NCBI RefSeq assembly: GCF_014697615.1
Contig: NZ_JACJSD010000009.1
Location: 62,001-126,000 of the forward strand
From: Nostoc sp. FACHB-280
GTDB lineage: Bacteria > Cyanobacteriota > Cyanobacteriia > Cyanobacteriales > Nostocaceae
Direction of reading: 5' to 3'
Length of the DNA: 64,000 nt
The notes beneath the pieces are model-generated. The model was not told where the DNA came from and did not search any database. It was given only the letters and a program-made list of their open reading frames with translations. A program made the position numbers and the translations under genes. Positions 26,072 to 34,415 of the stretch are shown here, piece after piece. Each line of letters opens with the position of its first letter. Within the stretch, counting starts at the first letter, position 1.

Positions 26072-28434
26072 GACTCAAACCCCACCGATGCAACTTCTGA
26101 TGTTTCATTTTCTGGTACTTCTACAAAATCGTAGACATCTACCATATCTCGCCAAATCGTTTCATAAAATGGATCTTCAGGATGTTTCGGATCAAGTCTG
26201 CCGTTATCATACATCCAAGGAGCTAAATTACCGTTATTTTCTTTATCTTTAGGTAGACACCAAGCCTCTTCAAAATCTCTGAGTAATGCTTCTTTACCTT
26301 GTTTTAGTCTTACTCGAAAATAGCGATAGTTAAGAATAGCTGTGTGTTTACCCCGTTCTAATAAACTGCGAATTTGATAAAGTTGTGATTTGGGAAATTT
26401 AGCCTTTTTCAAGGCTGAAATAGAGGTGATTAATCCTCCTAATTCATGTAAAGTGTATGGTGCGGCGTAGAATTTTAATTTTGGGGGGATATTTTTAGTT
26501 AATGCTTGTTCACGAAAATCTTTAACATTGGATGAAATCATTGTAACTGATTTGAGAGTTAAAAAATCAACTGTTCCCCCACAATATCCAGCTTTTTGTA
26601 ATTTTTTAGTGCGTTCTTTAGCCGATTTCAATAATTGCTCTACTAAATTTCTGGCGTAATATATGTGTGTGTTTACAGCCGTAATTAATACACCAATTGA
26701 TGTACTTAGTTCACAGTCAGAACGTTTTGCTGTTAATGGTTTATAACGTTGATATTTTTGCGGTTCAAATGGTTTGGTGTGATTTAGGCGATAATCACCA
26801 GTTATTTTTTTAGTTTCTCCATTGTCTGACTGATTTTCATTAATTTGAATCTCTTGCAATAGGATTTTTTCAAATCTCTCGCCTATCATCTGAGATATTT
26901 CTAAAGCTTTATTTGCAGGAACAATCAATAAAATATCATCACCACCAATGGTAAGTATTTCAAAAGGATGAATAAATTCACCATTCTTTAAATTTGATTC
27001 GTCATCATTTAAGTTACGTAGTTTATGAGGATGTAAGTTTTCAGCTAATGCTTGGTAAACTGCATATTCGGTTGCTAAAGCCACATCTTGACTAAATTCT
27101 TGATATTTTTTTGGTGTCAGAATTTGTTGGATATAACCACCCATATTATTACCATCGGCGTAAATATAGGCGATATAACCACTACTGGCGTTAGATACTT
27201 GGGTTAAGGTTTCAGCAATTTCTATTCGTTTATTTATGGTATTATCGTAGTATTTGGCTTTTAAACTTGGATTTTGATCTAAAAATAATTTAAATCTATT
27301 TACCCAGCTTTCAATAACTCCTCTTTGCCAAGTTAGCCCAGACTCATCATACCAACGAGGATTATGGCTTAAACTATCTTTTGCTCTGTCGCCTACTAAA
27401 TACTTACGTACTGATGCTTCTGAAAAATTGGTTTCCCTTGGTAGTTGATCTACTCGCATGATAGCAGAACGGCGATCGCTACCATCACGCATTAGGTAAG
27501 GATGGGTTTCAAACATCGGTGGATAGCGGCGACTAGGACGATTAGCTGTATCATTCCCACTACGACGCTGATTAAACAAAATATTTAATTTCGTAGTTAA
27601 TTCGTTAAAACTCTTACGTCTTTTAAATGCTTCTATTCTCTCTGATTCATTACTAGGATAACCAAAATAAGCTTGAACTAATGGCTGATTAAATTCTCGA
27701 TGATACCAATCTAACCATAATGTACTTTCAATTGGATCGTGTAACAAACCAAACCGCAGTTCCAACAATCTAAATTTATCACCTACTGCGCAAGAATTAG
27801 CTGTTAACGTTTCTTCGGTGTAGCGTTTTTCAATCGCATTAGCTAACTCATCGACATAAGCAGCAGGACAAAAAGCTAGGATATTACCACCTGTAGAATA
27901 GATAATTAACTCTGGAATTAGCGCATCAGATAATTTATGTTCTCCAGGAAAATTTTTATTCAGCCAATTTTGTATTTCATTATACTGAGCAGTATACAAA
28001 TTAGGTTGATTTTTATCAGGATTATATTTCTGACCAAAAAAAGCAGGTAAATCAATGATGTTGATTCTATCTAATAAACCAGATGCACCACGAATTTCTT
28101 GAATTTTGGCTGACTCAAACACATATTGTTTAATCTTAGTCGCACCACCATAAACTAAACCGATTGGAGTATTCTGATTCCACAAATCAGTGTATTTGGT
28201 TTGTAACTCCTCAAGAGTTTGTGGAAAGTAATTTTTATCAATTCCTTGTAGTTCCTGCGCTTGCTTCACTAAAGCCTGAACTTCTTCCGGGACTTCTATT
28301 CCTTGATTCAAGGCTCCACGCATTTGGCGCAACACTTCTAAGCTATGTTTAGGTTCACGCTCATCACCCCAAGCCAAACACCAAGCGATCGCAGTTGTAA
28401 TAGAATTATGATTCTGCATCTCTAGTTTTTCCAT
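26068..28434 (-). CDS. cas10: Cas10 (type III-D) without HD domain
   Basis: I chose the ATG at 28434 (MEKLEMQ), which has AGGAG nine bases upstream, over a TTG at 28452; this gives 788 residues. Only about 100 residues precede the first Palm segment (KQYVFESAKIQEIRGAS), so the N-terminal HD nuclease of many Cas10 proteins is absent and no HD pair is visible. The second Palm has IYADGNNMGG and the cyclase motif GGDD (residues 497-500). The protein should make cyclic oligoadenylate when target RNA binds, but not cut DNA. It heads the RAMP genes and overlaps the next by four bases. Confidence 0.88.
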   Translation of the reverse strand: MEKLEMQNHNSITTAIAWCLAWGDEREPKHSLEVLRQMRGALNQGIEVPEEVQALVKQAQELQGIDKNYFPQTLEELQTKYTDLWNQNTPIGLVYGGATKIKQYVFESAKIQEIRGASGLLDRINIIDLPAFFGQKYNPDKNQPNLYTAQYNEIQNWLNKNFPGEHKLSDALIPELIIYSTGGNILAFCPAAYVDELANAIEKRYTEETLTANSCAVGDKFRLLELRFGLLHDPIESTLWLDWYHREFNQPLVQAYFGYPSNESERIEAFKRRKSFNELTTKLNILFNQRRSGNDTANRPSRRYPPMFETHPYLMRDGSDRRSAIMRVDQLPRETNFSEASVRKYLVGDRAKDSLSHNPRWYDESGLTWQRGVIESWVNRFKLFLDQNPSLKAKYYDNTINKRIEIAETLTQVSNASSGYIAYIYADGNNMGGYIQQILTPKKYQEFSQDVALATEYAVYQALAENLHPHKLRNLNDDESNLKNGEFIHPFEILTIGGDDILLIVPANKALEISQMIGERFEKILLQEIQINENQSDNGETKKITGDYRLNHTKPFEPQKYQRYKPLTAKRSDCELSTSIGVLITAVNTHIYYARNLVEQLLKSAKERTKKLQKAGYCGGTVDFLTLKSVTMISSNVKDFREQALTKNIPPKLKFYAAPYTLHELGGLITSISALKKAKFPKSQLYQIRSLLERGKHTAILNYRYFRVRLKQGKEALLRDFEEAWCLPKDKENNGNLAPWMYDNGRLDPKHPEDPFYETIWRDMVDVYDFVEVPENETSEVASVGFES

Positions 28435-28452
28435 CTGTACGTACTCCTGCAA

Positions 28453-29373
28453 TTACTCCTTTGTATTCAACCCTACCAACAACCGCGCCAAAGCCTGAAT
28501 CACTGGGCGCTGCGATACATCTTCACCTCGCTGTAATCTATGAACACTACCACGTACAATTGGCGATTCTGACTCAACCACATCAGTATTCCCAAAAAAG
28601 TCGCTGAAAATTATCGCAATAACTTCTAACTTCAACTCGTCACAAAACTTCACCCAAGGCGCAATCTCTGATTCATCTTTGACTAAAATCACTGCATGGG
28701 TGGCTTCTTTCATAATCAAGCGATTCTCGTCGGAGATTCTTCCGCCAATATCAAAGACGAATATAGGAGTATTCACACCTCGGACTTCCTGCGCCTTAAG
28801 TTTGGCGAACTCTGGGCTAAATCCGGCTTTGTATCGTGCTTTCAACTCTGCGGCTAAATCAGGATCACGTCTGGAGGTTTCGCTGTACCATGAACCATCG
28901 CCATCGGGACAGCCGGAAATAAAGTATGATTCTGGTGCGTCGGGAATCTGCAATAGTGCTTGTTTTAATCCTTCCCGAAAGCAAGTCTTTCCGGTATTCG
29001 CAAAACCACACAAGACAACTTTCAAGTTAGTTTGGTGAGATTCTCGCACGACATCTAAAATATCACCGACTTGATAGTTAGAATTTCGGCTAATGGTGAC
29101 GACATATCTATCTATTCCTGGTTCACCGATTTTGGGATCTAATAAAGCTATAGAATCATATATTTTCCCTAATTTATCGGCTAATACCTGACTAACTAAT
29201 ACGGAAATTCGGCCATTGATTTTGATAAGACTACCACCGGGTAATTCTCCTGTAGTTATCATCTCATCTAATTTTGCTGCTACATCCCGGACTATGCGAT
29301 CGCCTGTTGCGCGTGTATTGCCAAATCCTACTTTGAGGATATCACCCTGTAACTTTATCTGGTAGGTACACAT
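28453..29373 (-). CDS. csx3: Csx3 domain fused to a P-loop ATPase domain
   Basis: The 306-residue protein has residues 1-105 of the Csx3 fold (EGIGDRIV-like RIVRDVAAKLDEM, LDPKIG...RYVV) fused to a P-loop domain with Walker A GFANTGKT (123-130) and a DIGGR Walker B-like segment. Csx3 is a ring nuclease that degrades cyclic tetra-adenylate. The residues equivalent to the stand-alone copy's His69 and His90 are Lys70 and Arg96 here, so the ring-nuclease site is probably altered or lost, while Asp79 and Lys81 remain. The ATPase partner is of unknown function. It precedes cas10 by 18 bases. Confidence 0.78.
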   Translation of the reverse strand: MCTYQIKLQGDILKVGFGNTRATGDRIVRDVAAKLDEMITTGELPGGSLIKINGRISVLVSQVLADKLGKIYDSIALLDPKIGEPGIDRYVVTISRNSNYQVGDILDVVRESHQTNLKVVLCGFANTGKTCFREGLKQALLQIPDAPESYFISGCPDGDGSWYSETSRRDPDLAAELKARYKAGFSPEFAKLKAQEVRGVNTPIFVFDIGGRISDENRLIMKEATHAVILVKDESEIAPWVKFCDELKLEVIAIIFSDFFGNTDVVESESPIVRGSVHRLQRGEDVSQRPVIQALARLLVGLNTKE

Positions 29374-29502
29374 GATTGCAGATTTGGGATAAAACCCCTC
29401 TATTTAAAAAGTCAAAAGAAAATCTTCTGTTAATTTTTCTTTTAAAGAATTTATTCTTTTGCCTTTTACCTTTTGCCTTTTGACTTTTATCTTCCTCAAA
29501 TA

Positions 29503-29808
29503 TCAATCTATTAAGTCTCCTAATTTATACGCTGGATTATGTGTGATACAAATCACATATTTACCTAACTTAGGATCGTAGAAAGCAACTGCTCCGTATA
29601 TGTGAGCCAGTTTATGTGCTAAAACAAATGCTACAGGGATAGAAATCGGCCCGTTAATTTTGAGTAACTGTCCTCCGGCTAGTTCTCCTGATGCAGACAT
29701 CTCTTCTAATCTGGCGGCTGCATCACGTACAATCTGATCATTTTGGGCTGGTTCGCCAAAACTAACTCTTAATAAATCTTCTTTAATTTCAATTTTGTAG
29801 GTAGACAT
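29503..29808 (-). CDS. csx3: Stand-alone Csx3 (cyclic oligoadenylate ring nuclease)
   Basis: The 101-residue single-domain protein has the conserved Csx3 strand order QIVRDAAARLEEM, LLKINGPISIPVAFVLAHKLAHIYGAVAFYDPKLGKYVICITHNPAY. His69, Asp78, Lys80 and His90 line up with the residues reported for the archaeal Csx3 active site (equivalence from memory). It would switch off the response by cleaving cA4. It lies 129 bases upstream of the fused copy on the same strand, and its 5' end faces the WYL regulator gene across a 101-base divergent promoter. Confidence 0.75.
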   Translation of the reverse strand: MSTYKIEIKEDLLRVSFGEPAQNDQIVRDAAARLEEMSASGELAGGQLLKINGPISIPVAFVLAHKLAHIYGAVAFYDPKLGKYVICITHNPAYKLGDLID

Positions 29809-29847
29809 TAGCGTTGCCTTGATTTGCTGGATATATCATACACGCCG

Positions 29848-29867
29848 TTGGAAAAGTTGTCTTCCAA
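29848..29867. promoter_or_regulatory. Candidate operator in the divergent CRISPR promoter
   Basis: TTGGAA and TTCCAA form a perfect 6-bp dyad with an 8-base spacer between the csx3 start (29808) and the WYL gene start (29910). Its position suits a repressor site that would control both directions, probably used by the WYL protein encoded next door. This is inferred, not established. Confidence 0.4.
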
Positions 29868-29909
29868 TAGGCTGTATCTTAAGGAAAGTTATTTGTTGAG
29901 ATTAACTTA

Positions 29910-31274
29910 GTGTCTGAATTGGTATTTCAAGATTTACCCCAAGTTGATTTACTGCAATGGTTAGCTAGGGGTTCACTCAAGCAGAAACTATTGCGGACAA
30001 TTCGCTTGTGGGTGTGGTTGCGTTCTTTATACGGTGGTCATCAAGAACGGTTAATGTTAAATGATGGTTTTACTTATGCAGAGTGGCGGGATGCTTTTTT
30101 TAGTCCTACCCACACTAAAGGCGAAGAAATTCCCCATTTACATGACTCTCGTTGTGCTTGTGCGAAAACAACAGCCCAATGGTTATTTAATGAAAATACT
30201 GGAATTGTTGCTCACCAGTGGCAGGAATCAATCATCGCACATACTGATATTACAAAACCTAAATTAGATAAAGTTCTACAGCAAAGATTATTTGCTGTAA
30301 CTCGTCGTTCTCTGCATGGCGATTTACAAACTTTAGTTAGTTTGAATTGGCTAATTTATCAAAATGATAAATATTATCGTGTCAGTGAATTTCCATCGCG
30401 TCCAATGTTAGCCAAAGCGGACAATAATTATGAATTGAATTTTCTGCACGAAGATTTGGTAGGATTTGCCGAAAATCACTCGCAAAAAATTAACGGAGTT
30501 CAAAGATTTTTTCTCAAGTTAGATTATATTACACCCCGCAGTAACTTAGATGCTGTTGATGATTGGCAACATCAGTTAAGAGAGTTATGGACAAAAACCT
30601 TAGTCCCACCAATCAAACTAACTTATAACAGTGCCAAGGCAGGAAGTAAAATTGATTGTATTGTTTATCCAGTCTGTATTTACTATATTCAAAGGGCAGT
30701 TTATTTATGCGCTTATGGTGAAAGTCCTGATGTTCAGAATCAATGGTATAACTTTCGCCTTGACCATATTCAAAAAATGCACCCTTTAAGCTGGGATCAC
30801 GCCCAAATTCCAGCAAATTTACGACAAGATTATCAAAGACATACTTTACCCACACCCGATTATGTGGCTTTAGAAATGTCTAAGGCTTGGGGGTTTGATT
30901 TCTATTTACCTGCACAATTGATGTTATTACGGTTTGATAGAGAGTTTGGCGATCGCTATGTTAAAGGTACAGAACGTCATGAAACATTTCAAGCGATTTC
31001 TTACCAGCAAGCACAAAATTTAATCAAACAAAAAGTTACACAACCCCAACAACAAAAAGCTTTATTGAAAATCCTTGCCAATCGTTCACCAGCAGATGCT
31101 TATTATCAAGTATTTATTAGATATCAAGATGCTAAAAATCGAGATAATAACGTGATGATGCGTCTGCGTGCATGGCGACCGAAATGTGAGGTTATATTTC
31201 CTTACGAATTAAGACAAAGTATTGCGGCTGATGTCGCTCAAGAATTTCAGCTTTATCATCAAGATGAATTATGA
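29910..31274 (+). CDS. TIGR03985-type CRISPR-associated WYL-domain regulator
   Basis: The 454-residue protein starts at GTG. It begins with VDLLQWLARGSLKQKLLRTIRLWVWLRSLYG, the characteristic N-terminus of the cyanobacterial CRISPR-associated TIGR03985 family. A helix-turn-helix region lies near 130-180 and a WYL-like ligand domain near 235-310 (YPVCIYYIQRAVYLCAY...FRLDHIQKM). WYL proteins bind nucleotides or nucleic acid and control CRISPR loci, as Sll7009 does in Synechocystis. It is transcribed away from the cas operon across a 101-base region with a candidate dyad, and it overlaps the next gene by four bases. Confidence 0.75.
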   Translation: MSELVFQDLPQVDLLQWLARGSLKQKLLRTIRLWVWLRSLYGGHQERLMLNDGFTYAEWRDAFFSPTHTKGEEIPHLHDSRCACAKTTAQWLFNENTGIVAHQWQESIIAHTDITKPKLDKVLQQRLFAVTRRSLHGDLQTLVSLNWLIYQNDKYYRVSEFPSRPMLAKADNNYELNFLHEDLVGFAENHSQKINGVQRFFLKLDYITPRSNLDAVDDWQHQLRELWTKTLVPPIKLTYNSAKAGSKIDCIVYPVCIYYIQRAVYLCAYGESPDVQNQWYNFRLDHIQKMHPLSWDHAQIPANLRQDYQRHTLPTPDYVALEMSKAWGFDFYLPAQLMLLRFDREFGDRYVKGTERHETFQAISYQQAQNLIKQKVTQPQQQKALLKILANRSPADAYYQVFIRYQDAKNRDNNVMMRLRAWRPKCEVIFPYELRQSIAADVAQEFQLYHQDEL

Positions 31275-31843
31275 ATAAAGTACAGTTAACCGCCAATTTT
31301 GAATCAGCATTAGTGTATGCAACTCGTCTGCATACGAATCAAACTCGCAAAATTAGTGGTGTTCCTTATATCAGTCATTTACTAAGTGTTGCAGCACTGG
31401 TTTTAGAAGCAGGCGGAACCGAAGCAGAGGCGATCGCAGCTCTACTACATGATAGTATCGAAGACCAAGGCGGAAAATCCACCCGTGAAGAAATCCGCCA
31501 GCGTTTCGGTGATACAGTCGTTACCATAGTCGATGGTTGCACAGAATCTGACACATACCCCAAACCACCTTGGGAAGAACGTAAACAAAAGTATTTAGAA
31601 AATCTGCGTTGTGCTTCACCTTCAATTCGATTGGTATCTTTAGCCGATAAACTACACAATGCTAGGTCATTATTAGCGGATTTACGCCAACATGGTAACG
31701 GCATTTGGCAAGAGTTTAAGGCGGGTAGAGAAAGAACTTTATGGTTTTATCAACAGTTGCAAGAAGTTTATACTGCAACTGGTTCCGACTTTCTCACCCA
31801 AGAGTTTTCACGGGTGATTCAAGAACTCAACAACGAAAGCTAA
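31271..31843 (+). CDS. MESH1-like HD-domain phosphohydrolase ((p)ppGpp-hydrolase family)
   Basis: The 190-residue protein is a small, single HD domain with the RelA/SpoT hydrolase pattern: YATRLHTNQ..., His36 in VPYISHLLSV, ALLHDSIED (His60-Asp61, Glu64-Asp65), VDGCTESD and LADKLHNARSL. Small alarmone hydrolases of this type (MESH1) remove pyrophosphate from (p)ppGpp or other 3'-phosphorylated nucleotides. The gene overlaps the stop of the WYL regulator by four bases (ATGA), so the two are made together. A link to nucleotide signalling in the CRISPR response is attractive, but it may simply be a neighbour. Confidence 0.78.
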   Translation: MNKVQLTANFESALVYATRLHTNQTRKISGVPYISHLLSVAALVLEAGGTEAEAIAALLHDSIEDQGGKSTREEIRQRFGDTVVTIVDGCTESDTYPKPPWEERKQKYLENLRCASPSIRLVSLADKLHNARSLLADLRQHGNGIWQEFKAGRERTLWFYQQLQEVYTATGSDFLTQEFSRVIQELNNES

Positions 31844-31857
31844 TGAGTATAGCAGAA

Positions 31858-31978
31858 GGCAGTGGTTCGGCTACTTCGGCTGCGCTCAGTACAAGTTCGC
31901 TCACCAACCGGGCAGGAGGTAGTGGTTCGGCTCCTTTCGGCTTCGCTCAAGGCAAGTCGCTCATCAACCGGAGGTAAA
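31858..31978. repeat. Two 60-bp imperfect direct repeats
   Basis: The two copies, from 31861 and from 31921, begin AGTGGTTCGGCT and share CTTCGGCT, GCTCA, AGT(T/C)CGCTCA and CAACCGG. The period is exactly 60 bases. There is a plus-strand open frame through them (31741-31977), but it looks like low-complexity Ser/Gly sequence from repeats. The rest of 31844-32158 holds a palindromic GCACTGAGCTTGTCGAAGTG element near 32090-32111. Confidence 0.6.
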
Positions 31979-32158
31979 AGTCTTACTATAACTAGCATTC
32001 GTGCTTTTAAATGTCCTAACCTATACTTTGACTGCCATACTACACAGAATTAATTACACAAATTCTCTTCCTGTTCATCGTTCCCCGCGATGCACTGAGC
32101 TTGTCGAAGTGTTCCTTATTCCCTACTCCTACCAAAGAACTTGTTCAGCAAACCCGAC

Positions 32159-33499
32159 TTAAGCATCTAGTAAACGATTGCTATTGTTAACAGGTGTTTG
32201 CGGTTCTGTAAACGCTTCTCGGCCTGTAATTAATCTAGAGCGACGATTTCGAGTGATATAGTTCCAAGCCCACTGGAAGACTACGAGTAATTTAGTGTCA
32301 AACTCAATTAAGAAATAGATGTGAATTATGAGCCAAAATACCCAAGCTGGGAAACCTGTCAGTTGCAGGAAACCTAAATCGACAACAGCTAAATTCTGCC
32401 CAATCATTGCCAAACTACCAACATCGTTGTAGTGGAATTGTGGCAAAGTCGAATTTCTCAAGCGTCGTCTAATCAGTTTAGCGACATATTCTCCTTGTTG
32501 TTTGGCGACTGGTGCAACACCAGGTAAGGGTTTACTATCTTGATGGGAAAAGTTAGCTAAATCTCCAATCACGAAAATGTTTTTGTAATCTCTAACAGTC
32601 AAGTCTGGTTCTACAACTACACGTCCAGCATGATCAAGTTCTACATCTGTACGTTCTGCTAAAATTGCCCCCATTGTCGAACCTTTCACACCAGCCGCCC
32701 ATAAAATAGTTTTGGAGTGAATAGAGCTAATTTCACCGTTTTGCTTGAAAGTAACAATGTCATTTTCAATGTCGGTGACTCTGGTTTTAGTGTTAATCAC
32801 CACACCTAACTTTCTCAAGGATGCTGTTGCTTCTTCTGACAAATCTGGTGAAATGTGGGGGAGAATGCGATCGCCACCTTGCAATAGTAAAATTTTGGTT
32901 TCGGATGTATCGATACTGCGGAAGTCTTCTTTGAGAGTTTTGTATGCCAACTCAGCGATCGCACCTGCCAATTCTACACCTGTAGGGCCACCACCCACAA
33001 TCACAAAAGTCAACCAAGCACTACGCTTTTCAGGATCAGTTTCTTTTTCGGCGGCTTCAAATGCACCAAATATTCGGCGGCGCATTTCGATAGCATCTTC
33101 CACAGTTTTTAAGCCAGGAGCCAAGTCTTTCCAGTGTTCTTTACCAAAATAAGAATGGTTTGCACCTGTCGCCACAATTAAAGTGTCATAGGGTATTACC
33201 TGATTACCCATCATCACTTTTTGGGTTTTTGGGTCAATATCGCTGACTTCTCCTAACAATACCTGAGTATTTTTACTTTTGCTGAACACAGCTCGTAATG
33301 GTGAGGAAATATCACCGGGTGATAGCGTACCTGTAGCAACTTGATATAACAGTGGCTGAAATAAATGGAAGTTCCGTTTATCAATGAGAGTAACGTTTAC
33401 ATTAGCGTTAGCCAAATATTTTGCTGTATATAATCCCCCAAAGCCACCACCTACAATTACTACCTGATGTTTGGTATTCTTCTCACCTGCGGCAACCAT
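32159..33499 (-). CDS. ndh: Type II NADH dehydrogenase (NDH-2)
   Basis: I chose the ATG at 33499 (MVAAGEKNT), with AAGGA nine bases upstream, giving 446 residues; a longer frame adds 15 unlikely residues. Landmarks: N-terminal FAD-binding VVIVGGGFGGLYTA, second dinucleotide fold VIVGGGPTGVELAGAIAELA for NADH, IPYDTLIVATGANHSYFG, ILWAAGVKGS, and FVIGDLANF. The C-terminal hydrophobic segment (AWVFWLIIHIYFLIEF) anchors it at the membrane face. It oxidises NADH and reduces quinone without pumping protons, helping to balance the redox state of the plastoquinone pool. The gene stands alone. Confidence 0.9.
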   Translation of the reverse strand: MVAAGEKNTKHQVVIVGGGFGGLYTAKYLANANVNVTLIDKRNFHLFQPLLYQVATGTLSPGDISSPLRAVFSKSKNTQVLLGEVSDIDPKTQKVMMGNQVIPYDTLIVATGANHSYFGKEHWKDLAPGLKTVEDAIEMRRRIFGAFEAAEKETDPEKRSAWLTFVIVGGGPTGVELAGAIAELAYKTLKEDFRSIDTSETKILLLQGGDRILPHISPDLSEEATASLRKLGVVINTKTRVTDIENDIVTFKQNGEISSIHSKTILWAAGVKGSTMGAILAERTDVELDHAGRVVVEPDLTVRDYKNIFVIGDLANFSHQDSKPLPGVAPVAKQQGEYVAKLIRRRLRNSTLPQFHYNDVGSLAMIGQNLAVVDLGFLQLTGFPAWVFWLIIHIYFLIEFDTKLLVVFQWAWNYITRNRRSRLITGREAFTEPQTPVNNSNRLLDA

Positions 33500-33710
33500 A
33501 ATAATATTTCCTTGTGTTAAGAGCGTTGTAACTTTTCTTAACAAAGATGTAACAGCATTATAGTTACGTTGCCGCTTATTTAGAACTATTTAAAAAACCA
33601 AAAAAGTAGTTAAAACTACAGCAGAAGCCAGAAAGCAGAATAAGAATAGGCTCTCGTTCATATCAATTTCAGATCATCACCCTTGTCTTCCTTGTCTCCC
33701 TTGTCCCCCT

Positions 33711-34409
33711 CTAACACAACACAGGGGAGTAAATTTGACGCTCAATGCCGTTAAAAAATTGGTAGCGAGCTTCCATTGCTTCGAGAATAGCTAATTGGAT
33801 AGCAAAAGCAATATCATCATTATTCATATTGAGATAAGGTTCTATGACTGCTGCGAGTTTTGCTGCATGACTATCATCCACATCAATATGAAGTTCAAAA
33901 AATATCAAAGACTCTTTCGGTAAAGGTGTAGAGTCAACTATTCCTCTATATAGTTGTGTATACAAAGAGCTAACAATTCCTTCGGAAGCGTAACAAACCG
34001 CACCCAAAGCAGCTAAGTAGCCATATTGAGCCGGAATTCTCAAGTAAGTTTCAATTAAAGCTTGAGTTTCGGGTGTGGTAGGTAAGGCAGTTAGAGTATG
34101 GTCATCAATACCAATAGCTCTAGTAAATCGCCGAAACAATTCTGGATGAGACTGACTTAAATCGCCTTGTCCCATTTCATCAAATAAGTTTTCTAAAATT
34201 ACTATCTGAGCAGCTTCATCATGACAGCAAGATAAAATTTTAGCTAAAATTCGGTTAAATTCTTTAGAAAATTTATACATCTGCACAGCTAAAATTTGAA
34301 TGCTTTCCAGAGATAAATTCTCAGTACGACATCGCCTTAAAAACTGATGATTCCATAAAGGATGATTAACTGTTAATCCCTGAAAAGAGTGTTTTGGTAA
34401 ATGCAACAT
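33711..34409 (-). CDS. Haem-oxygenase-like diiron oxygenase (HDO/TenA-PqqC fold)
   Basis: The 232-residue all-helical protein has the ligand pattern of the HDO superfamily: Glu78 in LFDEMG, His88 in SQSHPEL, Glu143 in ASEGI, and His174-x3-Asp178-x2-His181 in ELHIDVDDSHA. Members such as UndA, SznF and CADD use a dinuclear iron site for oxygenation or decarboxylation of metabolites. It follows the methyltransferase gene by six bases and, further upstream, a DHDPS-like aldolase gene, so a small biosynthetic operon is likely. The product is unknown. Confidence 0.75.
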   Translation of the reverse strand: MLHLPKHSFQGLTVNHPLWNHQFLRRCRTENLSLESIQILAVQMYKFSKEFNRILAKILSCCHDEAAQIVILENLFDEMGQGDLSQSHPELFRRFTRAIGIDDHTLTALPTTPETQALIETYLRIPAQYGYLAALGAVCYASEGIVSSLYTQLYRGIVDSTPLPKESLIFFELHIDVDDSHAAKLAAVIEPYLNMNNDDIAFAIQLAILEAMEARYQFFNGIERQIYSPVLC

Positions 34410-34415
34410 AAAAGT

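Noticed and set aside
28435-28452. TTG start for cas10
   Set aside because: An ATG six codons later has a well-placed AGGAG; the upstream codons contain that ribosome-binding site.
15124-31843. cas1/cas2 or a reverse-transcriptase fusion
   Set aside because: All frames in the island were assigned or examined; none shows Cas1 or Cas2 features.
31741-31977. 78-residue Ser/Gly-rich frame
   Set aside because: Half is antiphase to the HD gene and the rest is the 60-bp repeat.
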